Origin: Rhodoplanes sp.
GTDB lineage: Bacteria; Pseudomonadota; Alphaproteobacteria; Rhizobiales; Xanthobacteraceae
Length of the DNA: 64,000 nucleotides
Assembly: GCF_013377085.1 (NCBI RefSeq)
Contig: NZ_JACAAX010000037.1
Span: 1 to 64,000 of the forward strand
Direction: 5' to 3'
Below the pieces are notes generated by a model. It saw only the letters and a list, made by a program, of their open reading frames with translations. It did not search any database and was not told the DNA's origin. Both the position numbers and the translations under genes were made by a program. Below, piece after piece: positions 53,451 to 62,748 of the stretch; position 1 is the first letter of the stretch, and every line of letters begins with the position of its first letter.

Positions 53451-54839
53451 ATGGCCGCGATCGTCACCACCCAGAAGGCCGCTGCCGTCAACCCGCTGAA
53501 GTCGTCGCAGCCGCTCGGCGCCGCGCTGGCGTTTCTCGGCGTCGCCGAGGCGATGCCGCTGTTCCACGGCAGCCAGGGCTGCACGTCCTTCGCGCTGGTT
53601 CTGTTCGTGCGGCATTTCAAGGAGGCGATCCCGCTGCAGACCACTGCCATGGACGAGGTTGCGACCATCCTGGGCGGCGCGGATCATCTCGAGGAGGCGC
53701 TGCTCAACCTCAAGAACCGCACCAAGCCGAAGCTGATCGGCGTGTGCACGACGGCACTGGTCGAGACCCGTGGCGAGGACTTCTTGGGTGACATCACGCT
53801 GATCAAGCGCAAGCGCGAGGCGGAGCTCGCCGGCACCGACGTTCTCCTGGTCCATACGCCCGACTTCGAGGGCGCCATCGAGGAGGGCTATTCCAAGGCC
53901 GTCTTGGCGCTGATCGAGGGGCTGGTCCAGCCGGTCGAGCCGCGCCGGGTCGACCCTGGCAAGGTCGCCATCCTGCCCGGCTGGCACCTGACGGTCGCCG
54001 ACCTCGACCTGCTGCGCGACACCGTCGAGAGCTTCGGGCTCGAGCCCGTCATCGTGCCGGACATCTCCGGCTCGCTCGACGGCACCGTGCCGGGCCGCTG
54101 GATCCCGACCACCTATGGCGGCACGCCGGTCGAGGCGATCCGGGCGCTGGGCGACGCCGCGCATTGCATCGCCATCGGCGAGCACGTCCGCCGGCCGGCC
54201 GAAATGCTCCACGCGATCGCCGGCGTGCCCTGCACGGTGCTCGAGACGCTCGGCTCGCTGGAGGCGGCCGATCGGTTCATCACTCTGTTGTCTCGGCTTT
54301 CCGGGCGGCCGGTGCCGTCGAAGTTGCGGCGGGCGCGCAGCCGGCTGCAGGACGCCATGCTGGACGGGCACTTCCATTTCGGCGGCAAGCGCGTCGCCAT
54401 CGCGGCCGAGCCCGACCATCTCTACGCGCTCGCCGCCTTCTTCACCGGCATGGGGGCCGAGGTCGTCACCGCGGTCACCACCACGGGCCATTCGGCCATT
54501 CTCGACAAGGTCCCGGCGGCCGAGGTGGCGGTCGGCGATCTCGACGACTTCGAGACTCGCGCGGGGGAGGCGGGGTGCGATCTTCTGGTCACCCACAGCC
54601 ACGGCCGCCAGGCCTCGGAGCGGCTCGGCGTTCCGCTGTTGCGGGTCGGCTTCCCGATCTTCGACCGACTCGGCAGCCAGCACCGGCGCACCATTCTTTA
54701 TGACGGCGTCCGCGACCAGATCATCGAGGCCGCGAACATGTTCCAGGCGCAACAGCGCATACACACTCCGGACAGTCTCGACCCGTTCCGGGATCGTGGA
54801 GAGACCCATGACGGCCATTCGCAAGCTTCGCATCATTGA
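53451..54839 (+). CDS. nifN: NifN, FeMo-cofactor scaffold beta subunit
   Basis: 462 residues. KSSQPLGAALAFLGVAEAMPLFHGSQGCTSF is the NifK-like N-terminus with the cluster Cys; VCTTALVETRGED is at the third ligand position, where Cys is kept. Starts one base after the nifE stop. Its end overlaps nifX by 32 bases. Confidence 0.95.
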   Translation: MAAIVTTQKAAAVNPLKSSQPLGAALAFLGVAEAMPLFHGSQGCTSFALVLFVRHFKEAIPLQTTAMDEVATILGGADHLEEALLNLKNRTKPKLIGVCTTALVETRGEDFLGDITLIKRKREAELAGTDVLLVHTPDFEGAIEEGYSKAVLALIEGLVQPVEPRRVDPGKVAILPGWHLTVADLDLLRDTVESFGLEPVIVPDISGSLDGTVPGRWIPTTYGGTPVEAIRALGDAAHCIAIGEHVRRPAEMLHAIAGVPCTVLETLGSLEAADRFITLLSRLSGRPVPSKLRRARSRLQDAMLDGHFHFGGKRVAIAAEPDHLYALAAFFTGMGAEVVTAVTTTGHSAILDKVPAAEVAVGDLDDFETRAGEAGCDLLVTHSHGRQASERLGVPLLRVGFPIFDRLGSQHRRTILYDGVRDQIIEAANMFQAQQRIHTPDSLDPFRDRGETHDGHSQASHH

Positions 54840-55296
54840 TCCAGACGAATCCATGCCGGCGGAGCCGACCGCCGCCGTGCGGATCGCCATTGCCACGCAG
54901 GATCGCAAGAGCCTGAACGCCCATTTCGGCTCGGCGCGCTGCTTCACGGTCTACGACGTGACGGCCGAAGGCTGGACCCATGTCGAGACGATCACGTGCG
55001 ACACCGTGTCGGACGAGCAGGGCAAGCACGCGGCCGATGGCGAGGATCGCATCGGACCGAAGGTCGATGCGCTGAAGGGCTGCCATCTGCTGTTCTGCGT
55101 CGCCATCGGCGGGCCGTCGGCAGCCAAGGTGGTGGCGGCGAAGATCCATCCGATCAAGATGCCGCAGCAGCCGGTCGAGGCGGTGCTCGAGCGCACCCGC
55201 GTGATGCTGAACGGTGCGCCGCCGCCGTGGCTCCGCAAGGTGCTGGCCGGCACCGGCGCCGTGCCCGAGAAACCCTCCTTCGTCGACGACGAGTGA
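54808..55296 (+). CDS. nifX: NifX, FeMo-cofactor carrier protein
   Basis: 162 residues from ATG 54808 with GGAGAG upstream, inside the 3' end of nif[30 protein letters not shown] is the NifX/NafY fold start, also seen at the end of NifB. It carries NifB-co or the VK-cluster between NifB and NifEN. Confidence 0.92.
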   Translation: MTAIRKLRIIDPDESMPAEPTAAVRIAIATQDRKSLNAHFGSARCFTVYDVTAEGWTHVETITCDTVSDEQGKHAADGEDRIGPKVDALKGCHLLFCVAIGGPSAAKVVAAKIHPIKMPQQPVEAVLERTRVMLNGAPPPWLRKVLAGTGAVPEKPSFVDDE

Positions 55297-55310
55297 GCCT
55301 GGAGCCCCCG

Positions 55311-55799
55311 ATGACCGACACCACCGTGAAGACCACTCGCGACCCGGCGGTCGCCGACCTCGAGGCGCTGGCGACGCCCTTCCTGCAGTGCCTGGTCCGG
55401 GTGATCCGGGCGCAGGACAGCTACGGCAACTGGGAGAACAAGACCGACGCGCAGATTCTGTCGGACTATGTCGTCACCAAGGAGCAGCGCCGTGCGCTGC
55501 CCATCATGGGCGATCCCGATCCCGACATCCTGTGGCGGGTCGAGCAGTTCTACGGCGCCATCGGGCTGGCCATCGAGCAGGACACCCAATTGGTCGCCAG
55601 CCCGATGATGAAGATGCATCACGAGGGCTTCGGCCGCATCATTCTCACCACGGGCCGCCTGGTGGTGCTCACCAAGCATCTGCGCGACGTGCACCGGTTC
55701 GGCTACGACAGCCTCGCTGCGCTCGCCGCCGAAGGCACCAAGCAGGTCGCCGCCTGTATCGCCATCATCGAGAAGTATCCCGAGGTCGCGCGCGCCTGA
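55311..55799 (+). CDS. NifX-associated nitrogen fixation protein (DUF269)
   Basis: 162 residues. [21 protein letters not shown] and [15 protein letters not shown]-type segments match the NifX-associated family that always follows nifX in alphaproteobacteria and Azotobacter. Helical, cytoplasmic, function unknown. Gap of 14 bases from nifX. Confidence 0.9.
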   Translation: MTDTTVKTTRDPAVADLEALATPFLQCLVRVIRAQDSYGNWENKTDAQILSDYVVTKEQRRALPIMGDPDPDILWRVEQFYGAIGLAIEQDTQLVASPMMKMHHEGFGRIILTTGRLVVLTKHLRDVHRFGYDSLAALAAEGTKQVAACIAIIEKYPEVARA

Positions 55800-55840
55800 G
55801 CGTGACGACGGTGCGGCCCATGGCCGCCAGGAGGTCAAGA

Positions 55841-56149
55841 ATGTTCACGACCCGCGACGGCACGCCCTGGGAGCCCGCCTATATCACGGCGATCGACGGC
55901 AACAAGTGCATCGGCTGCGGCCGCTGCTACAAGGTCTGCGCTCGTGACGTCATGCACCTGATGGGCGTCAACGAGGACGACGAGCTGGTCGCCTGCGCGG
56001 CCGACGAGGACGACGACGACGAGGAGTTCGTCCGCAAGGTGATGGTGCTGCACCAGGCCGGCAACTGCATCGGCTGCGGCGCCTGCGCGCGGGTCTGCCC
56101 GAAGAATTGCCAGACCCACGTTCCGGCGACTGCGCTCGCAGCGGTGTGA
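55841..56149 (+). CDS. fdxB: nif-specific ferredoxin III, 2[4Fe-4S]
   Basis: 102 residues. First cluster CIGCGRCYKVCARD (about 24-37), an acidic insert DEDDDDEEF, then CIGCGACARVCPKN (about 76-89). Strong AGGAGG site. The family sits next to nifX/DUF269 and is thought to serve cofactor assembly or electron supply. Confidence 0.92.
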   Translation: MFTTRDGTPWEPAYITAIDGNKCIGCGRCYKVCARDVMHLMGVNEDDELVACAADEDDDDEEFVRKVMVLHQAGNCIGCGACARVCPKNCQTHVPATALAAV

Positions 56150-56153
56150 CGCC

Positions 56154-56858
56154 ATGTTGCCCGCCGGCCCCGCCGATATGCCGAGCCTGTCGAGGCCGGT
56201 GCCCGGCCTGTGCGGCGATCGGTGCTGCGCGTCTCGCAGCGCCGCCGCGATCTATCGCGGCCTCACCGGCTGGTGGCCGGCCGAGGCCGGCATCGACGAC
56301 GACGATGACTTCGACACCCATGTGTTCGCCTCGTTGATCGCGGTCGCGGCCGCCGAGGGAGGGCCGGTGCACATACGGCTGGGGCTCGGCGCCGCCGAGC
56401 TGCGCCGGCTGATCGCGCGCCGCTTCCCCGGCGCTGTCCTGCTGCTGCGTGCCGAAGAGGGAGAGGGGGCGCCCTGCGACGACGACGAGGTCGTGATGCT
56501 GCGCGATCTCCTGCTGGCCTCCCGCACCGACGAGAGCGACGACAGCAGCTTGCTCGCCGCCATGGTGGCGCGCCGCGCCCTCGAGCCGAACCATCTGTGG
56601 GAGGATCTCGGCCTGCGCGACCGCTCCGAGCTGACCCGGTTGCTGATGCGCCACTTCGGTCCGCTCGCCCGGCGCAATGTCCGCAACATGCGCTGGAAGC
56701 GCTTCTTCTATCGCACTCTGTGCGAATCCGACGGGTTCGTCATGTGCGCGACTCCGGTGTGCTCGGCCTGCGCCGACTTCGACGCCTGTTTCGGCGAGGA
56801 GACCGGCGAGAGCCGCCTCGCGCGCGCCCGTCGCGACTCCCTCTTGCCGCTGTCGTAA
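56154..56858 (+). CDS. nifQ: NifQ, molybdenum donor for FeMo-cofactor synthesis
   Basis: 234 residues. The C-terminal CATPVCSACADFDAC (C-x4-C-x2-C-x5-C, about 203-217) is the NifQ signature that binds an Fe-S-Mo cluster. The segment FFYRTLCESDGFVMC is well conserved. It begins four bases after fdxB. Last gene of the nifHDKENX operon before a repeat. Confidence 0.92.
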   Translation: MLPAGPADMPSLSRPVPGLCGDRCCASRSAAAIYRGLTGWWPAEAGIDDDDDFDTHVFASLIAVAAAEGGPVHIRLGLGAAELRRLIARRFPGAVLLLRAEEGEGAPCDDDEVVMLRDLLLASRTDESDDSSLLAAMVARRALEPNHLWEDLGLRDRSELTRLLMRHFGPLARRNVRNMRWKRFFYRTLCESDGFVMCATPVCSACADFDACFGEETGESRLARARRDSLLPLS

Positions 56859-56883
56859 TTTCCGAGCTCGAACACCAGTCTCC

Positions 56884-56971
56884 GTCATGCCCGCGCTCGT
56901 CGCGGGCATCCACGTTTTCTGGGTCCTGCCGTGGCCAAGACGTGGATGGCCGGGACGAGCCCGGCCATGAC
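56884..56971. repeat. palindromic intergenic repeat, family B
   Basis: GTCATGCCCGCGCTCGTCGC at the left and GAGCCCGGCCATGAC at the right; inner arms GCATCCACGT and ACGTGGATG pair. Confidence 0.8.
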
Positions 56972-56995
56972 GAGGAACAGCATCTCCCTTGCGAT

Positions 56996-57034
56996 AAACC
57001 CGACATGCCGCGACACGCGGCGCGTGTCGGGTTT
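56996..57034. terminator. inverted repeat, possible terminator or activator site
   Basis: AAACCCGACA and TGTCGGGTTT are perfect 10-base complements around a 19-base GC-rich loop. It could end the nifQ transcript; its right arm also forms half of the NifA-like site at 57025. Confidence 0.45.
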
Positions 57035-57040
57035 GCGACG
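57025..57040. promoter_or_regulatory. imperfect NifA upstream activator sequence
   Basis: TGTCGGGTTTGCGACG: TGT-N10-ACG, one base off the consensus, with the TGTCG...GCGAC flanks of the nifB sites. It lies 74 bases upstream of the -24 box at 57114. Confidence 0.45.
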
Positions 57041-57113
57041 GGGGGTGCGCGACACGCCGCCGACAATTGCGAAAACCCTCGATCCATCGGCACATCCGAA
57101 GCGCGGCGGCGGC

Positions 57114-57129
57114 TGGCACGCCAGTTGCT
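57114..57129 (+). promoter_or_regulatory. sigma-54 promoter of the Fe-S assembly / nifSVW-fixABC operon
   Basis: TGGCACGCCAGTTGCT, a perfect consensus match, about 36 bases upstream of the iscA-type ATG. Confidence 0.88.
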
Positions 57130-57164
57130 CAGCAGTCACGACGCCATCGGAATGGAGCCCCTCG

Positions 57165-57485
57165 ATGATCACGCTGTCGACCGAAGCCGCCGAAGCTGTT
57201 CGCACCGCGATGTCGCGGGCCGGCAAGCCCGACGCCGGCCTCAGAGTGATGATCGAGACCGGCGGCTGCTCCGGCAACAAGTACATGATCGGCCTTGCCG
57301 CCGAGCCGGGACCCGACGACGCCGTGATCGAGTCGGGCGGCGTCAAGGTGTTCGTCGATCCGCAGTCGCAGCCGCTGGTCGCCGGCCTCACCATCGGCTT
57401 CACCGAGACGCTGGCCGGCAAGGGCTTCACCTTCGACAACCCGAACGCCGGCGAGACCTGCTCGTGCGGCAAGTCGTTCGGCTGA
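57165..57485 (+). CDS. IscA/HesB-type Fe-S carrier of the nif cluster
   Basis: 106 residues. ETGGCSGNKYMIGL (first Cys, about 35) and ETCSCGKSFG at the end (C-x-C-G) give the three conserved Cys of A-type carriers. nif-linked copies are called nifIscA, iscN or hesB. ATG 57165 is chosen since the upstream ATG at 57152 is in another frame. Confidence 0.88.
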   Translation: MITLSTEAAEAVRTAMSRAGKPDAGLRVMIETGGCSGNKYMIGLAAEPGPDDAVIESGGVKVFVDPQSQPLVAGLTIGFTETLAGKGFTFDNPNAGETCSCGKSFG

Positions 57486-57498
57486 GAGGAGGGGATCA

Positions 57499-57786
57499 AT
57501 GCACGGCACCCTTCCGGCTCCCGAAGCCACCGCCTCCGCGCTCAGCCCGGCCGACGCGACGGCGTTGCGCGAAAAGCTGATCACCGAGGCGGTCGCGGAG
57601 CTGCGCCCGAATCTGCAGAAGCACGGCGGCGACTGCGAGCTGGTCTGCATCGAGGGCTCGACCGTTCACGTGAAGCTCACCGGCGCCTGCGTCGGCTGCG
57701 TTCTCGCCTCGGTGACGATCCAGGGCGTGCAGGGGCGGCTGATGAACAAGCTCGGCTTCCCCATCCGGGTCGTTCCGGCGACTTGA
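57499..57786 (+). CDS. nifU: NifU C-terminal domain protein
   Basis: 95 residues: LRPNLQKHGGDCELVCIEGS and the cluster-binding LTGACVGCVLAS (C-x2-C, about 64-67). Only the Nfu-type C-terminal domain is present; the IscU-like and 2Fe-2S domains of full NifU are absent, as in several rhizobia. It would receive and deliver 4Fe-4S clusters with the preceding carrier. Confidence 0.88.
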   Translation: MHGTLPAPEATASALSPADATALREKLITEAVAELRPNLQKHGGDCELVCIEGSTVHVKLTGACVGCVLASVTIQGVQGRLMNKLGFPIRVVPAT

Positions 57787-57800
57787 GGAGCAAAGCGGAC

Positions 57801-58964
57801 ATGCCCCCCGTCTATCTCGACAACAACGCCACCACGCGGGTCGATCCCCGCGTGGTCGAGGCGATGTTGCCGATGTTTTCGGAACTCTTCGGCAATCCGT
57901 CCTCGGGCCATGCCTTCGGCGTCGCCGCCAAGCTGGCTGTCGCTCGCGCCCGCGAAAACATTCAGGCGCTGGTCGGCGCCGCCCATCCGGACGAGATCGT
58001 GTTCACGTCGGGCGGCACCGAGAGCGACAATCTGGCGATTCTGGCCGCATTGGCGGCCCGGCCGGGCCGCAGCGAGATCGTCGTCAGTGCGGTCGAGCAT
58101 CCGGCCGTGAAGACGCTCTGCACGGCGCTGGCGGCTGCGCGTGGCCTCACGGTTCACACGATTCCGGTCGACAACGCCGGCCGGCTCGACCGCGAGGCCT
58201 ATGCGGCAGCGCTGTCCGAGCGCGTCGCGCTCGTGTCGGTCATGTGGGCCAACAACGAGACCGGCATGGTATTTCCGATCGCCGATCTCGCCGCGCAGGC
58301 CAAGGCGGTCGGCGCGCTGTTTCACAGCGACGCCGTGCAGGCGGTCGGCCGGCTGCCGCTCGCAGTCGCCGCAACGGCCATCGACCTTCTCTCGCTGTCC
58401 GGCCACAAGCTGCATGCGCCGAAGGGCGTCGGTGCGCTTTTCGTACGCCGGGGCTTGAAGCTGGCGGCCCAGACGGTCGGCGGGTCGCAGGAGCGCGGAC
58501 GCCGCGCCGGCACCGAGAACGTGCCCGGCATCGTGGCGCTCGGCGCCGCCTGCGAGATCGCGTCCGCCGGGCTCGTGTCCGACACGGCTCGGATCGCAGC
58601 ATTGCGTGACAGGCTCGAGGCCGGCCTGCTGGCCCGCATCGCCGAGGTCCGGGTGCTCGGAGACCGCGACAACCGCGTCGCCAACACGGCGGGCCTCGCC
58701 TTCGCGGGCGTCGAGAGCGAGGCGGTGATCCGCCTGCTCGACCGGCGCGGGATCGCCGTATCGTCCGGCTCGGCCTGCGCATCGGGCGCCGTCGAGCCCT
58801 CGCATGTGGTGCGGGCCATGGGGGTTCCGCAGACGCATGCCCGCGGCGTCGTGCGGTTCTCGCTGTCGCGCGAAACGACTGCGGTCGAGATCGACCATGT
58901 CGTCGACATCGTTCCGGCCGTGATCGGCGAGTTGCGCCGCGATGCGCTGGCGCCGGCCGCCTGA
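57801..58964 (+). CDS. nifS: NifS, cysteine desulfurase
   Basis: 387 residues. PLP-dependent fold: YLDNNATTR at the start, SGGTESDNLA, the Schiff-base Lys in LSLSGHKLHAPKG (about 200), and the sulfur-carrying Cys in SSGSACASGAVEPSHV (about 325). Supplies sulfur for nitrogenase clusters. GAGGAG upstream. Confidence 0.95.
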   Translation: MPPVYLDNNATTRVDPRVVEAMLPMFSELFGNPSSGHAFGVAAKLAVARARENIQALVGAAHPDEIVFTSGGTESDNLAILAALAARPGRSEIVVSAVEHPAVKTLCTALAAARGLTVHTIPVDNAGRLDREAYAAALSERVALVSVMWANNETGMVFPIADLAAQAKAVGALFHSDAVQAVGRLPLAVAATAIDLLSLSGHKLHAPKGVGALFVRRGLKLAAQTVGGSQERGRRAGTENVPGIVALGAACEIASAGLVSDTARIAALRDRLEAGLLARIAEVRVLGDRDNRVANTAGLAFAGVESEAVIRLLDRRGIAVSSGSACASGAVEPSHVVRAMGVPQTHARGVVRFSLSRETTAVEIDHVVDIVPAVIGELRRDALAPAA

Positions 58965-58973
58965 GGAGAGAGC

Positions 58974-60164
58974 ATGATGCTGCCGTTCGACGGGCCGACT
59001 GCGCGCGAAGTTCCGGCGCCCCGCGTCGTCCTCAACGACACGACGCTGCGCGACGGCGAGCAGGCGCCCGGCGTCGCCTTCACGGCCGCCGAGAAGGTCG
59101 CGATCGCTCGTGCGCTCGCCGTGGCCGGCGTCACCGAGGTCGAGGCCGGCACGCCCGCCATGGGCGAGCAGGAGATCGCCGCGATCCGCGCCGTCGTCGA
59201 GGCCGAGCTGCCGCTCACCGCCATCGCTTGGTGCCGGATGCGCCGCGAGGACGTCGACGCCGCGCTGGCCGCCGGCGTGTCGATGGTCAACGTGTCGCTG
59301 CCGGTCTCCGACGTGCAGATCGCCGCCAAGATCAAGGGCGGCCGCGCCGCCGGTCTGGCGATGCTGGCCGACGTCGTCGGCTATGCGCGCAGCCGCGGGC
59401 TGGAAGTCGCGGTCGGCGGCGAGGATTCGTCACGCGCCGACGTGTCGTTCCTGGCCGAGGTGGTGGCCGCCGCCAAGGCCGCCGGGGCGCGGCGCTTCCG
59501 CATCGCCGATACGCTGAGCGTGCTCGATCCGTTCACGACTTATGCGCTCGTCGCCGCCGTGCGGAAGACCACCGACCTTGAGATCGAGTTCCACGGCCAC
59601 GACGATCTCGGGCTCGCCACCGCCAACACGCTGGCCGCCGTGCAGGCCGGCGCAACCCACGCCTCCGTCACCGTGATGGGGCTCGGCGAGCGCGCCGGCA
59701 ATGCGCCGCTCGAGGAGGTGGCCGTCGCGCTGAAGCAGCTCCATGGCCGCGAGACCGGCGTCGCCTTCGAAAAGCTCGGCGAGGTCGCCGCCGTAGTCGC
59801 GGCGGCCGCGTCGCGGCCGATCCCGGTCGGCAAGGCGATCGTCGGCGATCACATCTTTACGCACGAGTCCGGCATCCATGTCGACGGGCTCCTGAAGGAC
59901 CACCGCACCTACCAGGCGCTCGACCCGGGCCTGCTCGGTCGTGCGCATAAGATCACCATCGGCAAGCATTCGGGCCTCGCCGCCATTGCCATGTCGCTCG
60001 CAGCGCTGCGCCTGCCGGCCGAGGAGCACGAGCTGCCGGCCATCCTGGCGCGGGTGCGCGAGCGCGCCGTCACCATCAAGGGGCCGGTCGAGGAGGACGC
60101 GCTGCGCGCCATCTGGCGCGAGGTGCGCGATCCGATCCGCCGCATCGAGGAGGGACTTCAATGA
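58974..60164 (+). CDS. nifV: NifV, homocitrate synthase
   Basis: 396 residues. The LeuA-like DRE-TIM barrel: [17 protein letters not shown] at the start, metal-binding [12 protein letters not shown] (about 205-216) and [12 protein letters not shown]. Makes homocitrate, the organic ligand of FeMo-co. The end overlaps nifW by four bases. Confidence 0.95.
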   Translation: MMLPFDGPTAREVPAPRVVLNDTTLRDGEQAPGVAFTAAEKVAIARALAVAGVTEVEAGTPAMGEQEIAAIRAVVEAELPLTAIAWCRMRREDVDAALAAGVSMVNVSLPVSDVQIAAKIKGGRAAGLAMLADVVGYARSRGLEVAVGGEDSSRADVSFLAEVVAAAKAAGARRFRIADTLSVLDPFTTYALVAAVRKTTDLEIEFHGHDDLGLATANTLAAVQAGATHASVTVMGLGERAGNAPLEEVAVALKQLHGRETGVAFEKLGEVAAVVAAAASRPIPVGKAIVGDHIFTHESGIHVDGLLKDHRTYQALDPGLLGRAHKITIGKHSGLAAIAMSLAALRLPAEEHELPAILARVRERAVTIKGPVEEDALRAIWREVRDPIRRIEEGLQ

Positions 60165-60514
60165 GCATGTGCGGCAATCACGATCCCGTCGTCGCACCGG
60201 GCGCGCTGGCGCGCCTGAAGGCGGCGGACTCGGCCGAGGAGTTCTTCGAGATCCTGCTCGTCCCCTACGACCAGGCGGTGCTGAACATCGCCCGCCTGCA
60301 CATCCTCAAGCGCATGGGCGAGTACCTGGCCGGCGACGATCTCGACGGCATTCCCGAGCCGATCGCGGTGGCACGTTGCAAGAGCGTGCTGGCCCGCGCC
60401 TACGAGGAGCTCGCGGCCTCCTCGCCGCTGGAGCAGCGCGTCTTCAAGGTGCTCAAGGAGGCGGTCGAGCCGAAGGCGCCGAAGAACTTCGTCCCGCTCG
60501 ACGAGCTGAAGTGA
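60161..60514 (+). CDS. nifW: NifW, nitrogenase-stabilising protein
   Basis: 117 residues: [20 protein letters not shown] and [16 protein letters not shown] are the conserved NifW segments. Thought to protect the MoFe protein from oxygen or help its assembly. Coupled to nifV by ATGA. Confidence 0.92.
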   Translation: MSMCGNHDPVVAPGALARLKAADSAEEFFEILLVPYDQAVLNIARLHILKRMGEYLAGDDLDGIPEPIAVARCKSVLARAYEELAASSPLEQRVFKVLKEAVEPKAPKNFVPLDELK

Positions 60515-60525
60515 CCGGGTGAGCC

Positions 60526-61371
60526 ATGCACATCGTCGTCTGCATCAAGCAGGTTCCGGACTCGGCGCAGATCCGCGTCCATCCGGTCACCAACACCATC
60601 ATGCGGCAGGGTGTGCCGACCATCATCAACCCTTACGATCTGTTCGCCGTCGAGGAGGCGCTGCGCCTGCGCGACCAGCATGGCGGCGCCGTGACGATCC
60701 TCACCATGGGCCCGCCCATGGCCGAGGAGAGCCTGCGCAAGGCGATGACCTTCGGGGCGGACCGCGCCGTGCTGCTGACCGACCGCTTCTTCGCCGGCTC
60801 CGACACGCTGGCGACCAGCTACGCGCTCGCGTCCGCCATCGCCAAGATCGGTGAGACCTTCGAGCCCGTCGATATCGTCTTCACGGGCAAGCAGACCATC
60901 GACGGCGACACGGCCCAGGTCGGGCCGGGCATCGCCAAGCGGCTCGGCCTCGCCCAGCTCACCTATGTGTCGCGCGTCGCGGCCCTCGATCTCGCGGGCG
61001 GCACCATCGAGGTGGATCGCCGCGCCGAGGGTGGCGTGCAGGCGCTGCGCACGAAGCTTCCTTGCCTGATCACCATGCTGGAAGGCACCAACGACATTCG
61101 CCGCGGCTCGCTGCCGGACGCGCTGCGTGCCGCGCGGGCCGAGATCGTCGTGTGGAGCGCCGAGGACGCCGGCATCCCGGACGTCGCCAAGTGCGGCCTG
61201 CGCGGCTCGCCGACCGTGGTCAAGCGCGTGTTCGCGCCGAGCGCCCGCGCCGAGAAGGCCGCCATGGTCGAGCCGGACGGCGCCGCCACGGCGGACGCCC
61301 TGATCGATGCGATGTTCACCCAGCGGCCACGTCTCGAGGCCGACCTCGCCACGCTCGTGCGCGGCTTCTGA
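60526..61371 (+). CDS. fixA: FixA, electron-transfer flavoprotein beta-like subunit
   Basis: 281 residues. MHIVVCIKQVPDSAQIRVHP at the N-terminus and PYDLFAVEEALRLRDQHGG match FixA/EtfB. With FixBCX it bifurcates electrons from NADH to quinone and to ferredoxin or flavodoxin for nitrogenase. Eleven bases after nifW. Confidence 0.95.
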   Translation: MHIVVCIKQVPDSAQIRVHPVTNTIMRQGVPTIINPYDLFAVEEALRLRDQHGGAVTILTMGPPMAEESLRKAMTFGADRAVLLTDRFFAGSDTLATSYALASAIAKIGETFEPVDIVFTGKQTIDGDTAQVGPGIAKRLGLAQLTYVSRVAALDLAGGTIEVDRRAEGGVQALRTKLPCLITMLEGTNDIRRGSLPDALRAARAEIVVWSAEDAGIPDVAKCGLRGSPTVVKRVFAPSARAEKAAMVEPDGAATADALIDAMFTQRPRLEADLATLVRGF

Positions 61372-61389
61372 TCGGAACGGGAGACAGCC

Positions 61390-62496
61390 ATGGCTCAACC
61401 GGCAAAGCCTGCCGCGCCCGGCGCGGGACGTGCAGCGATCAAGAAGGAGCTGCCCGAGCGGTTCAAGAATCACAAGCACGTCTGGGTGTTCATCGAGCAG
61501 GAGCGCGGCCACGTCCATCCCGTCTCGTGGGAGTTGATGGGCGAGGGGCGCAAGCTGGCCGACAAGCTCGGCGTCGAACTCGCCGGCGTGGTGATCGGCG
61601 TGCCCGGCGCAGCGACCCAGGCGGCCGCCCAGGAGGCGGCCTGCTATGGCGCCGACCTCGTCTACACGGTGACCAACGACATCCTCGCCGACTACCGCAA
61701 CGAGCCTTACGCCAAGGCGCTCACCGATCTGGTCGAGACCCACAAGCCGGAAGTGCTGCTGCTCGGCGCGACGACGCTCGGTCGCGATCTCGCCGGCGCC
61801 GTGGCGACGACGTTGCTCACCGGGCTGACGGCCGACTGCACGGCGCTCGATGTCGATGCCGACGGCTCGCTCGCCGCGACCCGGCCGACCTTCGGCGGCT
61901 CGCTCCTGTGCACCATCTACACGCTCAACTTCCGGCCCCAGATGGCGACCGTGCGGCCGCGCGTGATGGCCATGCCGGACCGCGTCGAGAGGCCGCTCGG
62001 ACGGCTGGTCGAGCATCCGCTCGCCATGGTCGAGGAGGACGTCGTCACCAAGGTCCTCAAATATATCCCGGACCGTGATTCGACGAAGTCGAGCCTCGCC
62101 TATGCGGACGTGGTGGTGGCGGGCGGCCTCGGCCTCGGCTCGCCGGAGAACTTCCAGCTCGTCCAGCAGCTCGCCTCGGTGCTCGGCGCCGAGTTCGGCT
62201 GCTCGCGGCCGCTGGTCCAGAAGGGCTGGCTGCCGGCCGACCGCCAGATCGGCCAGACCGGCAAGACCATCCGGCCGAAGCTCTACATCGCGGCCGGCAT
62301 CTCGGGCGCCATCCAGCATCGTGTCGGCGTCGAGGGTGCCGACCTGATCGTCGCCATCAACACCGACAAGAACGCCCCGATCTTCGACTTCGCTCATGTC
62401 GGCATCGTCACCGACGCGCTGCATCTGTTGCCGCATCTGACCGAGGCGTTCCGCCGGCGGCTGTCGCCGCACATCCGCGACCGCATCGCGAGCTGA
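61390..62496 (+). CDS. fixB: FixB, electron-transfer flavoprotein alpha-like subunit
   Basis: 368 residues. [20 protein letters not shown] at the N-terminal part and the FAD-binding C-terminus [29 protein letters not shown]-type segment (about 292-320) identify EtfA/FixB. Gap of 18 bases after fixA. Confidence 0.95.
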   Translation: MAQPAKPAAPGAGRAAIKKELPERFKNHKHVWVFIEQERGHVHPVSWELMGEGRKLADKLGVELAGVVIGVPGAATQAAAQEAACYGADLVYTVTNDILADYRNEPYAKALTDLVETHKPEVLLLGATTLGRDLAGAVATTLLTGLTADCTALDVDADGSLAATRPTFGGSLLCTIYTLNFRPQMATVRPRVMAMPDRVERPLGRLVEHPLAMVEEDVVTKVLKYIPDRDSTKSSLAYADVVVAGGLGLGSPENFQLVQQLASVLGAEFGCSRPLVQKGWLPADRQIGQTGKTIRPKLYIAAGISGAIQHRVGVEGADLIVAINTDKNAPIFDFAHVGIVTDALHLLPHLTEAFRRRLSPHIRDRIAS

Positions 62497-62505
62497 GAGG
62501 AGACG

Positions 62506-62748
62506 ATGAACGTTTCGGTGATCACAGAGGGCCGCACGTCCTTCACCTCCCCCTGGAGGGGGGAGGTCGATCGGCCGCAGGCCGGTCGGGAGGGGGTGAA
62601 CGGCATCTCCGGAGTATGGGGCTTCACCCCACCCCGCACGCCTTCGGCGTGCGACCCTCCCCCTCCAGGGGAGGGTAAAAGACCGGCGGCGGCATGCGGA
62701 CCGATGGATCTGAATCGCTCGGCGCGGTTCCCCGGGAGGACCCGATGA
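62506..62748 (+). other. short ORF through a repeat, possible coupling leader for fixC
   Basis: 80 codons starting at an ATG with a GAGGAG site (62498-62503) right after fixB. It reads through the family C repeat (SPWRGEVDRPQAG, then FTPPRTPSACDPP) and ends in ATGA overlapping the fixC start. The peptide is repeat-encoded and unlikely to have a function, but its translation could deliver ribosomes to fixC. Confidence 0.45.
62541..62680. repeat. palindromic repeat, family C, between fixB and fixC
   Basis: CTTCACCTCCCCCTGGAGGG at the left, with an inner GCACGCCTTCGGCGTGC hairpin, and CCTCCCCCTCCAGGGGAGGG at the right. The copy is unusual because fixB and fixC are normally tightly linked. Confidence 0.8.

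Larger units (their letters stand above)
56859..57164. other. intergenic region between nifQ and the Fe-S assembly genes
   Basis: Holds repeat B3, an inverted repeat (56996-57034), a near-miss NifA site and a perfect sigma-54 promoter. Confidence 0.7.
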
